Made by a program: the position numbers and the translations under genes. The notes under the pieces were generated by a model. The model saw only the letters and a program-made list of their open reading frames with translations, ran no database searches and was not told where the DNA came from. Positions 11,101 to 22,870 of a DNA stretch of 64,000 nt are shown here, in pieces (position 1 is the first letter of the stretch; each line of letters starts with the position of its first letter). The stretch spans positions 124,001 through 188,000 of the forward strand of contig JAWRVZ010000076.1 of the NCBI GenBank assembly GCA_037043235.1. The letters run 5' to 3'. Origin of the DNA: Rhodeus uyekii (Eukaryota; Chordata; Actinopteri; Cypriniformes; Acheilognathidae).

Positions 11101-14100
11101 AGTTTGGAGCTACTCATGTTAACACTACTAAGAAAACAATACATCTCAAAGCAATCAAAAGTTATGGGATTGGTTCCAACATGGTAGCCTTTTTATTAAA
11201 AGTCCAGAAAACAAGTGTTTTACTGCTAAATAAAACAAAAAGTACAATTCAACCTCACTGTGAATTTTCTCAAAAACGTTAAAGGGGAGATTATGTCAAG
11301 TTTAGACATTGTTACAGGGGGATCGGATGTTGTACAGTTAGAGAAAGAGGATAATGTTGTCTGTTGTACCTTCCACAATGCTGGTCTTAGCCAAGTAGCC
11401 CGATGAAGCCTTCAACGCCCCACTGAACACAAAGAAGGAGGCACCAGTCACTAAAAGAGGGATAAAAAAGGAAATAATACATCAAAAACAGCCTTTTCTC
11501 ATGCAATATTACCATAAACATTTAAATAAAATATAGATTTTTGAAGTACTTTAATTTCATTAATTAATCAACATCTAATTAATTCGAAGACATCTTTCAA
11601 TGGACTGACAGGTCTAATTTTCATACATTACATTCCCGTCCACTACCGCATTGTGAAACATTATTATAATTTTAAATAACTGTTTTCCATTTGAATACAT
11701 TTAAAAATATAATTCATTCATTTTCAGCATCAGTACTCCAGTCTTCAGAGTCACATGATCCTTCAGAAATCATTCTAATATGATAATTTGGGGCTGAAGA
11801 AACATTTATGATTATCATCAATGTTTTGTGGACACTGTGATGCATTTTTTCATCATTATTTGATGAATAGAAAGTTCAAAATAATAGTATTTATCTACAA
11901 CTGAAATCTGTTGTAACATTTTAAATATCTGTCGTCACATTTGATTATTTAGTGAAATATAAATATACATGTTTCAATGCATATGTGAATACTCTGTGAC
12001 ATTTTTGGGTGGGGCTTCGAGATTTCGTTCGCAAATGCAGGTAATCGTGCCGCACCTTTGCGAGGCTGGTGATGAATACTGATGGCCTGCGTCTGGTAGT
12101 TTCCATCATCGTTCTGAACACACACAAGATGGGAATCCGCCCGCTCGTTGAAGCATGCCCCCATTGCCAGCACATGCTCGTTGGACTTATTCATTGCCTT
12201 CATGAGCTGAGAAAACAGAAAGCCGAAAGAACACTTGTCTTGACTTTCCCAAGTTATGCATAATCCTAAAACGGAATTATGTTTTAAAGACAAGAGTAAG
12301 ACACGGCAGCCAAGGCTTTACATAATCCCTGCTATATCAATGGTCGGCCACTACAACGCTTTTCACACAAGCTAAATACCAAAAGTCTTAAACGACTGTC
12401 AATGCTTCACTTGTTTCATGTGACATTTGTCATGAATCTGCTACATTTGCAGTTACTCACACTGTTCCACATAAATCTCAAATACATTTTCCATGGACTC
12501 TATTACATAGTCCAACCACAAAGAGGTTTTATTCAAATAGTGTCTCTGTGCCATGTTCTCTAGTCTTCATTCACCTCATTGTAACGGTTGCTCGGTATCT
12601 TGAGGCACGTTTTCCTCACTTCCATGTCCACCACCAGCCCCTTCACCACCGGCAACGTGTACTGGTAATTTCTGAAGTCCTGTAGACGTGGGGAAAGTCA
12701 AACATCATCAAGATACTGAGAATAAGGCATGTGCTAAATGCAGAAGAAGAAGTGAAATAAAAATACTTACCGCCAGCAAGTTCATAATGGTATGGCCGGT
12801 TTCTCCAAAAAGGGGTTTTCTGAAGCGAACACTAAACAGCGGGCAAGGGTAAACTGCAAAACAAGTGCACGATAAGAACACAGCAGGCTACCACAACAAG
12901 TCATGCTATTCAAATCTGCAGCTCACAATGAGCTCCTTCACAATCCGAATGACTCAGACACCGCTTTATGTAATACGGCAATTACTTATAATGTAAAAAT
13001 CTGGGGCCTGCTTACCCAGTCCTCACACACCCCGGTTAAAAATGAGACTAGAACCAAACATGTGGCTTCTAATGCTTGCATGTAATAGGCTGAGGATTCG
13101 TGAGTTGAGAAGCTCAGCGGGAAACACATTGTTTCCATCTCCACAGGAGGCAGTGCTTACGAATTAGTGCAGAGAAATTCTCTGCGTGAGAAGAAAAAGA
13201 CATTCTCTGCATTGTTGTTTCCTAAACAGCTCTTCTACAAGCATTAAAAGGGGGCCTTGACGATACAACGAAGAACGAGGTTGACGATACAAGGAACAGT
13301 CAAGATCTTTCAAGGTTTCACACAGCTAAACCATTAAGCTTGCCTCAAATTCAACATCAAACCACAAACTCACATCGGTATTCCGCCCCTAGTCGAAGCA
13401 TGAGTCGGATGGGAAAGACCTTGGCCCAGGGGGTCTCCCACTTCTGCACCAGGATGCCAAAGAGGTAGGGCGGGTTAGGCAACGGCAAGTCCTGCAGAGT
13501 CTGGAAGCTGGGGCTGATGTAAAGGAAGCCACCGTGCTCCTTGCTTCCCAGGAAGCTCTGAGTGAAGAACGAGTGGCCCAGGTGACTTAAAACATTTCCT
13601 GCACAGAAGGATGTGTGGGATTAGATTGAGCTCAACCACTAAATTTTCATGTTTAAGCCGTTTCTACTTAGAAAAATGGGGGAAATACACTTTTAGACTG
13701 CTCAACACATTTGCAGACATGCAAATACAATAAACGGTAATAACAACATTGGGTCAAATGTTACATATGATACATGTCATTACAATAGTAATAAGTATAA
13801 ATTATACATAATTACATGCAATTAACCCTAAACCAAACCATAAAGTACAAATAATTCATCATAATTACTCATTACTCAACACAGACAAACTTAAAATAAA
13901 GTGTAACTTAATGTTGTTAATAATAATACATTTTATACAAATCAAACTATTGTCATCTAATGGTAATTTAGTTTTTATTGTACCGAAGTAAATAAAATTA
14001 AAAATCAATTTTGTATATATTGGTTATCAAACAATAATATCTACCCAGAAAGCAGTGCAAAGAAAATGGGGAGAAAAAAAAGATGGTGGACAGACTGTAA

Positions 14101-17100
14101 TGAAATCATTTATGAATATATTTTATTCAATAGAAGAATAGTTGCACGGAATTACAAGTAGGCTTTGTCAATATTATTATGCTTCTTAAGAGCATCAGAT
14201 TTTGCTGCTTATGCTACGTGTTACGGTCTAGGTCACATTAGCAAAAACGGTCCATTGTCAATAGTGAAACGATGTATGAAGCACAGCTCACGCAAGCATT
14301 ATACTATTGGTCAACACTGTGAATTCACCTAACCAATTTGAACATGATGCAGAATCAGCGTGGGAAACTAAATGTCCTATGACGGATTCCTTTCTAAAAA
14401 CGAAACCATGAAAATTTGCAGAACAATAGTATATGTAACTGCACATTTCTGAAGCTTACTAGGTTTTAGAAAAAGTACTAATGACTATAGCTCACAATGT
14501 TTCACTTCAAAAGGACAAAAATGCTCATAAGACTTTTCTCAGCATTAGCCACAATGTAAGCTAATGGTCACTGAATCTGGCCACACAGATAACATACTTT
14601 CACTGAACACGTCTGAACTGGCCTCCACACTCCTGAAACATCTTACATTAGGCTCACAGGGAATGCTTTCAGAGTAAGAAGACATGGGAACTGTTTTGAG
14701 GCTGAACCCATTGACCTGAAGTTCGACTGGGTGATGAGGATTGTGTCTGGAAAACAATTACTGCTGAAGTAGATCCTCAATGCCACGGGGGCCAGCAGCC
14801 TCATTTTACCTTTAAGGGTCTCCTGGCATAAAGGTCTAATTTTATCTATGTAGGCCTCGCTCTCATTTTGTCTGGATCAGTTTAGCAGAAGAACGAGCCC
14901 CCTGGTGGAGGCGTATCAGTTTACCTGTGAGAGCCTCCCGGTACAGCTGGATGAAGTGGCTGAAGACATCCTTGGGAATGGTTTTCTCATCAGGGAGGCA
15001 CTGTAGAAGCACTACGACCTCAGCCTGGCCCACGGCATGCATACCCTTTGTTGTCATATACCAGCACTTCCTATTTACATCTTCACACAAAGATTGCACA
15101 AAACACTGTTATGGCTCATGGGAATTGTGTGAAATTCCTTACAATTTTAAACAAATTCACAAAAGAATAACAACAGCTACAAAACACACAGCTACACATC
15201 TACCCAATGAAAACGAAAGATTAGTAAATGCTACAATTCTACCTGACTAATAAATGGGTGTTTCTTTAACGCCAGTCATATTTACACAACCATTTAAATG
15301 TAAATTGTGTATAACTGGTCTAAATACATTCAAAAGTTTAGGGTAAAAGTTCAGTAAGAAAGACTTGTTTCTGAAAAATATGAACTATGAATATATGTGA
15401 CCCGCGGGTTATACCAGATTTTACAAACCCTGCAGGGGTGCGGGTTATATAAGGGTGCGTCCTATGTCACGATTTTTTTACACGCAATAATATTTCAATA
15501 TATTTGTTACGTCGCTAAGGAAGAAAAGGTTTTTTTTGCAGCATTTTCTTTCTGTTTTTCTTTCTTGTGAGGGTTGTTGTCTCTGGCGCTTGTACTATCA
15601 CTCTGACAGCTGGTGCTGATTGGCTGTCTGACCTGTCAATCATACAAGAAGATGTGATTGGCTGTGCTGCCATGAGGGCGTGCTCTTCTCATCTCATCCG
15701 ATGATCAATACCTGTAGAATACGTTTCGTAAGGGACGTGCTGCTGCACAGCGGGAGAGACTGCTTTTTCTTTTCCTTCTGATTCTAACTTGTGTTTGTTT
15801 CCTTATTATGTGAATTTCACGCACAAGCACTGTGTACCGAGCCTGAACAGTTGGATAATTGACGTCATTCGAAATTTGAAATGTGAACTTACACAAAAAA
15901 GTCCATCAATCTATGGGTGCGGGTTATTTAAGGGGGCGGGTAATACCACCAATTTTTTACACAACACCCCAAATCCAACGGGCTATATGAGGGTACGGAT
16001 TATCTGCGTCTATATGCGGGAAAATACGGTACACTTTTATTAAATAAGGATGCATTTAACTGATCAAAGTTACATTAACCATCTAGAATGTTAAAAAAGA
16101 CTTAACTAAAATTTAAAATATGTTATGTTCTTTTGAACTTTCCTGAAAAATATAACAAAAATGTATCACGGTCTCCTATTAAACGCAATTGTTTTCAACA
16201 TTGACAAAACTAAGAAGTCTACTGTGACAAACATGCCCATAGTCGATGAAACACCCCAAAAAATTCACTCCATTAGCATTATACTAAATCTAAACCATAG
16301 ACCATAAAGTGAGGAAAGGCTCACTCACAATTGACCAGTTTGACCATGGCCAGTAGGTTGGCATTGAGGACAAACACTAGGGGATCAGGGCCGCCCTCCT
16401 CAAGCTGCTGCATCAATACAATCTCAGACGGTCTTTCCTCCACAGCATAGTCTGCAGGCAAGACAAACAATATAATTACAGTAACTAGCAACAAACTGAT
16501 CCATGAAAGACTCTATTCACTTTCCTCTTATGCCACAATCCAGATGCCGAACCAACCCAATGAAATCCCTCCCTTAGCATGAGTGGGGGGAGACATAAGC
16601 AGAAACAGAGAAGCACACACACAGACATGCACAAACAGGCACCAATAGTGGAGACAGCTGAGTGGTGAGGATGGGCAAGCACCTGTGATGTGGCCTCCCG
16701 TACCTCCTTTGACGCCTGTGGAGATGAGGATGGGAGGAAGTCCGTCCTCTGGGATCAGACTGAGAGAGCTGCCCACAGGACTGGCGGTCGCGGCTCCAGT
16801 GGAACGAGCCGTCTACAGCAGCAGAAAAGACACTAATTTATGACTGCAAAATGATTGGAAATGAGCCTATGCCTGAAAAAAACCTCCACATTGGAGATGA
16901 ATTGAATTGAACAAAGTAAATTGGCACCTCTGAAGCATTGGCTCCTGAGGATTTGTTTGAATATTGGGACACTGCCACAGGCTGAGAGGGGTTGGGGTTT
17001 GCCGGCGGTCCTTTAGCAGAGTCTGTAGCCTCTCCGTTGGGTAGAATACCGTCAGCAAACCAAACCCTTCTTTGATCTCGAGGAAGAGAACCTGGAAGTA

Positions 17101-20100
17101 CACGTACACAGTGAGGCTTAAGAATAGCTAACTCTGGACTTTAAATGATAAACATCCTAAAATGTAGTGTTCAAATCCAGAGTAGAGTTAAGGGACTCGT
17201 CACATATAAGTCAATTATCTGTCTGGCCAGATCACATATAATCAAATTTTTCATCAGTGATATGAATTTTATTTGGTGTTCTTTTTTGTACCTGTAAAGC
17301 GCTTATAAAGTTACTATATCATCTCTGTGTTAATGGGAGAGTTCACACAAAAATGTAAATTCTGTCATTTAATCATCCTCATGTTATATCAAATTTGTAT
17401 GACTTTTCTGTGAAACACAAAATATATTTTAAGGAATATAAGTAACTAGGGGTGTTGCATTATACTGTTATTGACGATAAACGTGATATTTAAAATCAAA
17501 ATATTGCTAGGTGGCAGTAGTGCATTTTTTTGTCCATAAAACAAAACAAAAGAGGCCACAACGCAATGTCACTATGGCCATTATAATCACGTAGTAAATA
17601 TCTGACATCATGTCAGCCCGAAAGAGTTTGGTGACCATTGCCATCCATTGTACTGACAAAAAAAAATGCTTTTTAAAAGCTATTTTCTTTTAAGTTCCAC
17701 AAAAGAAAGAAATTCATATAAGTTTGAAACAACGTCGTAAGGGTTCAGTCAACATTAACACAATTTTAGGAAATGGCAGCAGAAGATAGTGCACAATCAG
17801 GTTTTGGCAGTGGCTCCTAATCTTGGACCTGGAGTATCACAGCAATGAACATCTTAGATGTCTCCGTAATCACACACACTGATTCAACTCAAAGACCTCA
17901 AATATGTGTATAAAGATAAAAGAGTCATCAAAAACGTGCAGAGCTGGGGGTTCTCACCAAACAGACCTAGAATGAGGTTTAGGGATTAGGGACCCCCAAA
18001 GAGCCCTGACAATTTGAACACCACTGAAAAGTCTACAGAATCCACAAATTAACGTTTTATCTTGGCAATATCCAACAGATTTTACCTTCAGACCCTGGTT
18101 GTTTAAGGACACCAACAGGCACCATGACGGTTGGTGGAGGGGTGCTGAGTGCTCCTGATGCCTGGGCTTGCTGCAGAGGGGGAATTGTGGAGCAGTATTC
18201 AGCTGGGTTGTTGGGATTTGGACTCTGGTTGCAACCACCTCCCATGTTCTCCCATGCTTGAGCTAATGAGCGAGTTCAAAGGATCTGATTAGGCATATAG
18301 TAAAACCCTAATTTCAAGAGTTAACTGCTTAACTTCAGTACAAAGCTACATGGAAACAAAGTTATCCTATTCTCTGAATGTTATATAATCCTTAAAGTCT
18401 TGAAAAAATGTCAAATCCTCTCTCCGACCTGCACAAAACAAAGCCTTCAATTTAACTAAGAAAAAAAAAATCACTGTAAAGATTATGCATTCATGAAATC
18501 TACAGTAGTAGTACCATTTAAAAAGAAAAGTGGATAAGAGTCTCAATTTGGGAAATTTTGTGGTACAAAAATTCCCAACCTATAGAGGGACATTTATAAC
18601 TATTCCTATGAGTTTCATATCACTCACCATTCATGATTGCACGATGGCAGGTAACACAAACCCTGGCTTCTTTTCTGTCCATGTACATCAGCCTGCTTTT
18701 CAGACTACAACAAGCAGCACAGAACACCTGGCCAGACACACATCACAAACACATTTGCTTTGATAAAAACAATCCATACCAGAAAATAATAAAATAAATA
18801 CATAAAACAATGTAAAGAAACTATATGAACCAGTCAACCAGACCAGTCATAACTTATGAACCAGTTCTCAGGACAAGGACACAGTCTAGAACAATCACAG
18901 TTCTGTCATGTTAAACCATTTTTCACTTCAGCTACATTTCATTTTCACTCAGTTCTTTCTAGTTGTTCTTTCCATCCTATTTCTGTGAAAATGTCATCAC
19001 AGATGCAGCAGTTTATCACCAAGGGAAATTCAGGCATTATTCCAGCAGTCTTGCAGTTATTTTTGAATGCTACATCAACGAGCATTTCTGCCTGAAGGAA
19101 TCAGACAGCTTCACAGGTTTAGTGCTGCCCAACAATTACACACACCTCCTTAAAATTCTTCCCTTTCATTGTAAACCAGTGTCCTACTAGCTGACTCAGC
19201 TGGATTCTGGTCAGGGATTTCACACCCAACAACTTTTTTCCTGAAATATCACCCTCTTCTGTCAAGGGTTTGTCGCATTTACGGATTAAGAATGGAAGGG
19301 GGAACTAATGAATCTTAAAGCTTTAGTGGGTGCCAGTCTTCAAAATCCTATGTTAAATAACTACAACATCATGAGACAAAGCAAAAACAGATTGGTCTGA
19401 AGGAGGTGAGACAAACTTGTATTCCACTTGAGGAGAAGCCAATGTTAAATTGATTTTTAATTTCTGAAGAGAGCTGCTTGCCCATGCAAAACTCACAGCC
19501 ACAGTGCAAGGAAGTTATGGGCTGTTGCCATTGCTGTGCTATGCGGTTATTAAGGCGTAATCAGAGGTTTTTAAGCATGTTGCTGTGTAGTTGCTAGGGT
19601 ATTTTAGTAGTTACTATAATTCTCTGAAACTGCGAAAAAGAGGCAAGTTTTGGACAGATTGATTAGAAAAGCAACATCCCACCACTTCTCAAAAGCTGCA
19701 CGATTTAATATACCACAAACAAGTTACAGCCTGTTGGTAAAATAATTAGATTAAGGATTTGAATAAACTTAAAACAAAACAAAAAAACACCATTCATTAA
19801 TAAACAAAAGGCGTTACCTTGCCACAAGCCCGACAGTGATGTCTTCTCTTAGTGAAAGTAAACTTGACCTCGCACTTCATGCAAATGGGTGCTTGAGAGT
19901 CAGGAACCCAAACAGGAGCCACTTCCCCCAAGGAGCTGAAGGGTTTCTTGGACAAGGCTCCCTGCTGGCCTGCCTGGAGATCATTGTCTGGACTCTCAAA
20001 TGGGATGAGTAAGCCTAAAGAGTCATCTCCATGCTCTCCATTCATTCGAACAACCCCAGAGTCGTTTACTCCAGAAGACGCCTCAAGGCCTCCTGTCATA

Positions 20101-22204
20101 CTCTGTGGCTCCAGGTTCTTGTTCTTGCCAGTAGAGCCAAATTCATTTTTAACTTGGCTCGAGAGAGGCTGAGGAATCTGCAGCTTCAGACTGACAGGCT
20201 GTTTTGGGCGGGCACCACCGTAGGGAACGCTGACAGGCTCCAGCCGGCTGTTGTTGAGTTTGCCCGTTCTACCAGATTCCAGTCCTCGAACTGGATCACA
20301 ACTCTCTTGTTTGCTCTCCTCCATTTCTTTTTCCTCTGTCACAGAGTCCTCCTTTGAAGGGGCCACTGGCTGGCTGTGTGCATCCCCATCAAGGTCCACA
20401 ATCAGACCATTGGACAGGGATTTCTCCACCCCTGATGATTCAGAGTCTCTGTGAATTCCTTTGTGGTCATTTTCTAGTGTTCTCTCTTTCTCTTCTTGAT
20501 TTGACAACCAAGTATCTTTCCCCGTACTTTCATTCTCAAGACATCCACCATTCTGAAAGGCACCTTCATGATTCTCTCTCTCAAAATCCAGTTCTCCACC
20601 ACCATTCACCGATCTGTGCAATACTGCTTCCCCTTTCTGGGGATTACTTCCTTCTGGAAATACCAGATTACAGTCCATCATTCTGACCTCAAGGACAGGT
20701 GAACCCCCTTCAGGCTTTATCGCCTCTATCTGAACACCATTCTTTAAAACAGATGGTCTATTCCCAGGTTCATCAAGACCAGCTCCACTTCCCTCATCAG
20801 CACCATTCTGCTCCGTCTGAAGTTCACAGGGACCAGGGTCCTTAACACATTGCTGATCTGTAACAGCTTCACTTGTCTCATCATCGTTGGCCAGAAAGAC
20901 GTCAGATTGACTGCTATGATCAGGACTAGCTGTATAGCCGTTTTCCAGCACCACGTTGTTGGAGGCCGACAAGTCTGCCAACTTCCCGTCAGTGCTCACC
21001 AGCTTGCCAATGTTGGGCTGCGGCAGAGGGGGACTATGAACATCTGCTGGCCGTTCTTCGCTCCTGCACTCTGGCTGTTTTCCCTCTAACCTGGTGACCT
21101 CTGCCAAAGAGGGGCCATCTGATGTCTGGACATCCAGAAGCGGCTTGAAGCCGATAGGGCTGTCCCTTGGGCTGAGGTCAGAGTGGGTCAATGCTGGATT
21201 CAGGGAAAGGAGGTGTGATGGCGGGGCCAGAATCTGAGTCCACTTGGCATCCGAGAGAGTCGGCGTGTCCGTTTCATCTAAAAGGACGGGGGAAAAAATA
21301 GCTCATTAGCTTCCTTTTTGAGAAGATCGAAACAAACAGAAGATAAATTGAGAAATGAGGTTAGGCTAGATTGGAAAATGTTGAGGAAGTGGGCCAGTCT
21401 GGTCATTGCCTTGGGATCCATCTGTCAACCTCACACATCAATGCTTTGGAATGTGGGAAAACATTCCCTTTCTCTTACATGCATCCAAGCATGATCAAGC
21501 AGACACATACTCGCACAGTTCTCCTTCCCTATTCAGCTTTCTTCTGGGGCCATTTAATAGTTTAAGTATCCTTTCACCCCCATTAATCTGTCAAGATTAG
21601 AGTCAGAGAGGGGATATACATTCGTTCAATGGCGTCACTAAGAGGGTGGCTGTGTGAGGCAAGTCTGTGTGGCTTTTAATGTTCTTTGTGACATCCAGGA
21701 CAAAATAATCAATACATCCAAAGTCAATTTCATTTGGCTGTGCACCAGGAGCTGTTGTCCCAGAGCTATGATCAAAATTATACTAATTGCAATTTCTTGC
21801 TGAAACTCAAAATGTTTCAACCTTCAACCTTAACCTTGTAAATTCTATTTGTTTGACTGTGTGACACCAATTAAATAGTTTTCAGGAAAATCAGGGAGAG
21901 GCAGAAGTCCTGAGGGGAAATGCTAATTCAACTGACCCCATTCACAACACAGACTGCTGCCCCCAGCACAGCTACCTGCTTGTGCTTGCCGTGCTGTGGG
22001 CAGCTCAACTCAAGAGACACTGCCAAACATTTGCTGTATTTATATCAGCACCTGACCAACTGGGTTATCTGAAGTTATGTAAACGTACTAAGACTTTATT
22101 CTTTCTACGTTTTGCAAGTTAGCAGTTATCTTACCTTCATTCTGTTCAAACTCATCCAGCACCTTGTCCAGGTTAAAGGCCTCAGCCTGGAAGTAATTCT
22201 CCAT
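7988..22204 (-). CDS. zfyve9: Zfyve9 / SARA, Smad anchor for receptor activation (17 coding exons)
   Basis: SARA is an early-endosome scaffold that binds PI(3)P, presents Smad2/3 to the activated TGF-beta receptor and recruits PP1. The spliced CDS is 3612 bp, 1203 residues, with every exon joining in phase. It starts MENYFQAEAFNLDKVLDEFE, and an in-frame TGA lies two codons upstream of the ATG. The FYVE finger is at about 478-543, with WVPD, RRHHCR and RVC motifs and its zinc cysteines present. The Smad-binding segment follows at about 550-602 (NPNNPAEYCSTIPPLQQAQA, then PPPTVMVPVGVLK). A PP1-type RVWF motif is at about 611-614. The highly conserved SARA C-terminal region covers about 690-1203. 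The acidic Ser/Glu-rich N-terminal half (about 24-470) is poorly conserved and shorter than in mammals (human about 1425 aa). The FYVE domain is split by an intron after CGK. Which teleost duplicate (a or b) this is cannot be told. Confidence 0.97.
8534..9426. mobile_element. pogo/Tigger-like MITE in zfyve9 last intron (893 bp)
   Basis: The TA-flanked termini CAGTAGAACCCTGACTTAC and GTAAGTCGGGGTTCTACTG are inverted repeats with one mismatch over 19 bp. The ORFs inside are not transposase. Confidence 0.75.
9615..9791 (-). CDS. zfyve9: zfyve9 exon
   Basis: This 177-bp exon encodes VFFLRSEDQTNGLSDPADHS and CPHLKLLKEDGMAKLGLRVT. Phase 0 on both sides. Confidence 0.96.
9963..10068 (-). CDS. zfyve9: zfyve9 exon
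   Basis: This 106-bp exon encodes VISPIDGKSMESVTSVKIFH, then GSEYKANGKVIRWTE. Acceptor tgtcttaag|AGT; donor GAG|gtactt. Confidence 0.95.
10647..10809 (-). CDS. zfyve9: zfyve9 exon
   Basis: This 163-bp exon encodes DGVMVQITAETMEALRQALR and HVHIQWVDDDHNVNK. Donor AAGGG|gttagc leaves phase 2. Confidence 0.95.
11370..11450 (-). CDS. zfyve9: zfyve9 exon
   Basis: This 81-bp exon encodes VTGASFFVFSGALKASSGYL, then AKTSIVE. It is too short to show as an ORF but is bounded by clear splice sites. Confidence 0.95.
11655..11965 (+). repeat. cyprinid TCACATGATCC-type interspersed repeat, copy A
   Basis: It carries the hallmark core TCACATGATCCTTCAGAAATCA, followed by a GATGAATAGAAAGTTCAAAA-type block. 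It lies in a zfyve9 intron. Confidence 0.65.
12056..12206 (-). CDS. zfyve9: zfyve9 exon
   Basis: This 151-bp exon encodes LMKAMNKSNEHVLAMGACFN and QNDDGNYQTQAISIHHQPRK. Donor AAAG|gtgcgg. Confidence 0.96.
12575..12679 (-). CDS. zfyve9: zfyve9 exon
   Basis: This exon is 105 bp, 35 codons in phase 0: DFRNYQYTLPVVKGLVVDME, then VRKTCLKIPSNRYNE. Confidence 0.96.
12771..12853 (-). CDS. zfyve9: zfyve9 exon
   Basis: This 83-bp exon encodes YPCPLFSVRFRKPLFGETGH, then TIMNLLA. Donor GGCG|gtaagt. Confidence 0.95.
13374..13598 (-). CDS. zfyve9: zfyve9 exon
   Basis: This 225-bp exon encodes GNVLSHLGHSFFTQSFLGSK and PPYLFGILVQKWETPWAKVF. Donor CGAT|gtgagt. Confidence 0.96.
13700..14860. other. zfyve9 intron with inverted dispersed repeat
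   Basis: 14200-14430 is an inverted, diverged relative of 6650-6860. The remainder is AT-rich with no recognised exon. Confidence 0.4.
14925..15080 (-). CDS. zfyve9: zfyve9 exon
   Basis: This 156-bp exon encodes YVNRKCWYMTTKGMHAVGQA and later LLQCLPDEKTIPKDVFSHF. It joins in phase 1 on both sides. Confidence 0.96.
15320..16215 (-). repeat. older interspersed repeat (copy E) split by a MITE
   Basis: The left part, about 15320-15392 (CATTCAAAAGTTTAGGGT), and the right part, about 16032-16215 (GGATGCATTTAACTGATCAA and TTCTTTTGAACTTTC), are consecutive pieces of the TCACATGATCC-type repeat in reverse orientation. They are separated by the MITE at 15393-16031. Confidence 0.55.
15393..16031. mobile_element. 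TA-flanked MITE with GCGGG...TACGGTA ends, copy 1
   Basis: The right end is TATGCGGGAAAATACGG followed by TA. The left end is a diverged inverted version (TGTGACCCGCGGGTTATA). The interior (about 15585-15715, with CTGACAGCTGGTGCTGATTGG) matches 61008-61331 in inverted orientation. Confidence 0.6.
16329..16451 (-). CDS. zfyve9: zfyve9 exon
   Basis: This 123-bp exon encodes DYAVEERPSEIVLMQQLEEG, then PDPLVFVLNANLLAMVKLVN. It opens the SARA C-terminal conserved region. Confidence 0.96.
16704..16812 (-). CDS. zfyve9: zfyve9 exon
   Basis: This 109-bp exon contains the conserved block SLIPEDGLPPILISTGVKG. Acceptor gctgtag|ACG; donor GGAG|gtacgg. Confidence 0.96.
16928..17091 (-). CDS. zfyve9: zfyve9 exon, RVWF (PP1) motif
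   Basis: The exon is 164 bp and encodes GSLPRDQRRVWFADGILPNG followed by a variable Asn/Ser/Pro-rich tail. RVWF fits the PP1c-docking RVxF motif. The donor GAG|gtgcca is a weak match to consensus, but it keeps phase with the next exon. Confidence 0.93.
17331..17745. mobile_element. palindromic cyprinid MITE, copy 2 (diverged)
   Basis: It opens TTAATGGGAGAGTTCACACAAAAATG and later carries the TCCACAAAAGAAAGAAATTCATA arm. The middle (about 17445-17640) does not look like the family and may be a second insertion. Confidence 0.45.
18086..18262 (-). CDS. zfyve9: zfyve9 exon, Smad-binding domain
   Basis: The exon is 177 bp, acceptor cattag|CTCAAG. It starts AQAWENMGGGCNQ and carries SPNPNNPAEYCSTIPPLQQA and PPPTVMVPVGVLK, the near-invariant Smad2/3-binding segment of SARA. 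Confidence 0.97.
18628..18727 (-). CDS. zfyve9: zfyve9 exon, second half of FYVE
   Basis: This 100-bp exon starts VFCAACCSLKSRLMYMDRKE and continues ARVCVTCH. It supplies the remaining zinc ligands. The donor is AATG|gtgagt. Confidence 0.96.
19196..19800. other. zfyve9 intron, nothing recognised
   Basis: Intronic sequence within the intron that splits the FYVE domain. No exon, repeat boundary or RNA gene was seen. Confidence 0.4.
19818..21277 (-). CDS. zfyve9: zfyve9 large exon, N-terminal region to first half of FYVE
   Basis: This exon is 1460 bp, from acceptor ccttttag|ATGAAAC to donor GGCAAG|gtaacg. It begins DETDTPTLSDAKWTQILAPP and ends at RRHHCRACGK in the FYVE finger. In between are the motifs KEDSVTEEKEMEESK and VPYGGARPKQP, both shared with mammalian SARA. 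Confidence 0.97.
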
Positions 22205-22242
22205 GGGTCAAGAAACTCCACCCTGCCAAGTGATGGGTGAAC
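22135..22242 (-). CDS. zfyve9: zfyve9 exon with start codon
   Basis: The acceptor is ccctctcag|GTTCACC and the ATG is at 22204-22202. It encodes MENYFQAEAFNLDKVLDEFE QNE and ends with donor GAAG|gtaaga, leaving phase 1. The 38 nt before the ATG are 5' UTR. Confidence 0.96.
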
Positions 22243-22539
22243 CTGAGAGGGAAGTTTCCTTTTCATAAGCACCTAAATACAATATTTTCTACATGCACAA
22301 GAACATAAAATGCTTTAAAAAGTACAGTGAACTGTGAAAGTCTTGAATGCAATATTCTATGGAGGAAATAACTATAAAAAGTCAATGATTCACAATATAT
22401 TGGCACCATGACCTATAAAGGCTGATACATGTGACGTTTTGTAACTGATGATTAATTATTGGACTGATGGTTTTTTTTGCACTATTTATTGGCTGATGTT
22501 AAATATGAGAGTACATTTTAAATGAAATTTTCACCTATT

Positions 22540-22870
22540 TTATCCCATAGTTTACTCACTTTCAAGCCATCCAATGTGTTTATGACTTTCTTCTTTCAGC
22601 CAAACATGTCAGTTACCGGAAACCAGTGATTATAGTTTATAAACATAGATATTTTTCTTACAAAAACACATCGCTTAACTTCAGAAAGCATTTATTAACT
22701 CCCGGAGCAATATGGATCATATTTATAATATACTTTCATTATGATTTAAGTTTTTTTTTTGGCCTTCAAAATCTTACCATAATAATCTGGTGATAACCTC
22801 CCATTATAAAGCTTGGATGAGCCAGGATATTTTTAATAAAACGCAGATTGTGTTTAGCGGAAAGTTAAAT
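22540..22870. repeat. probable dispersed repeat in zfyve9 5' UTR intron
   Basis: The stretch containing TTTACTCACTTTCAAGCCATCC and ATGACTTTCTTCTTTCAG has the look of a cyprinid dispersed element. Boundaries were not resolved. Confidence 0.35.

Noticed and set aside
14927..15250. 107-codon + strand ORF
   Set aside because: Antisense to a clear zfyve9 exon and extends into intron.
20031..20357. 108-codon + strand ORF and its neighbours
   Set aside because: Antisense shadows of the large zfyve9 exon.
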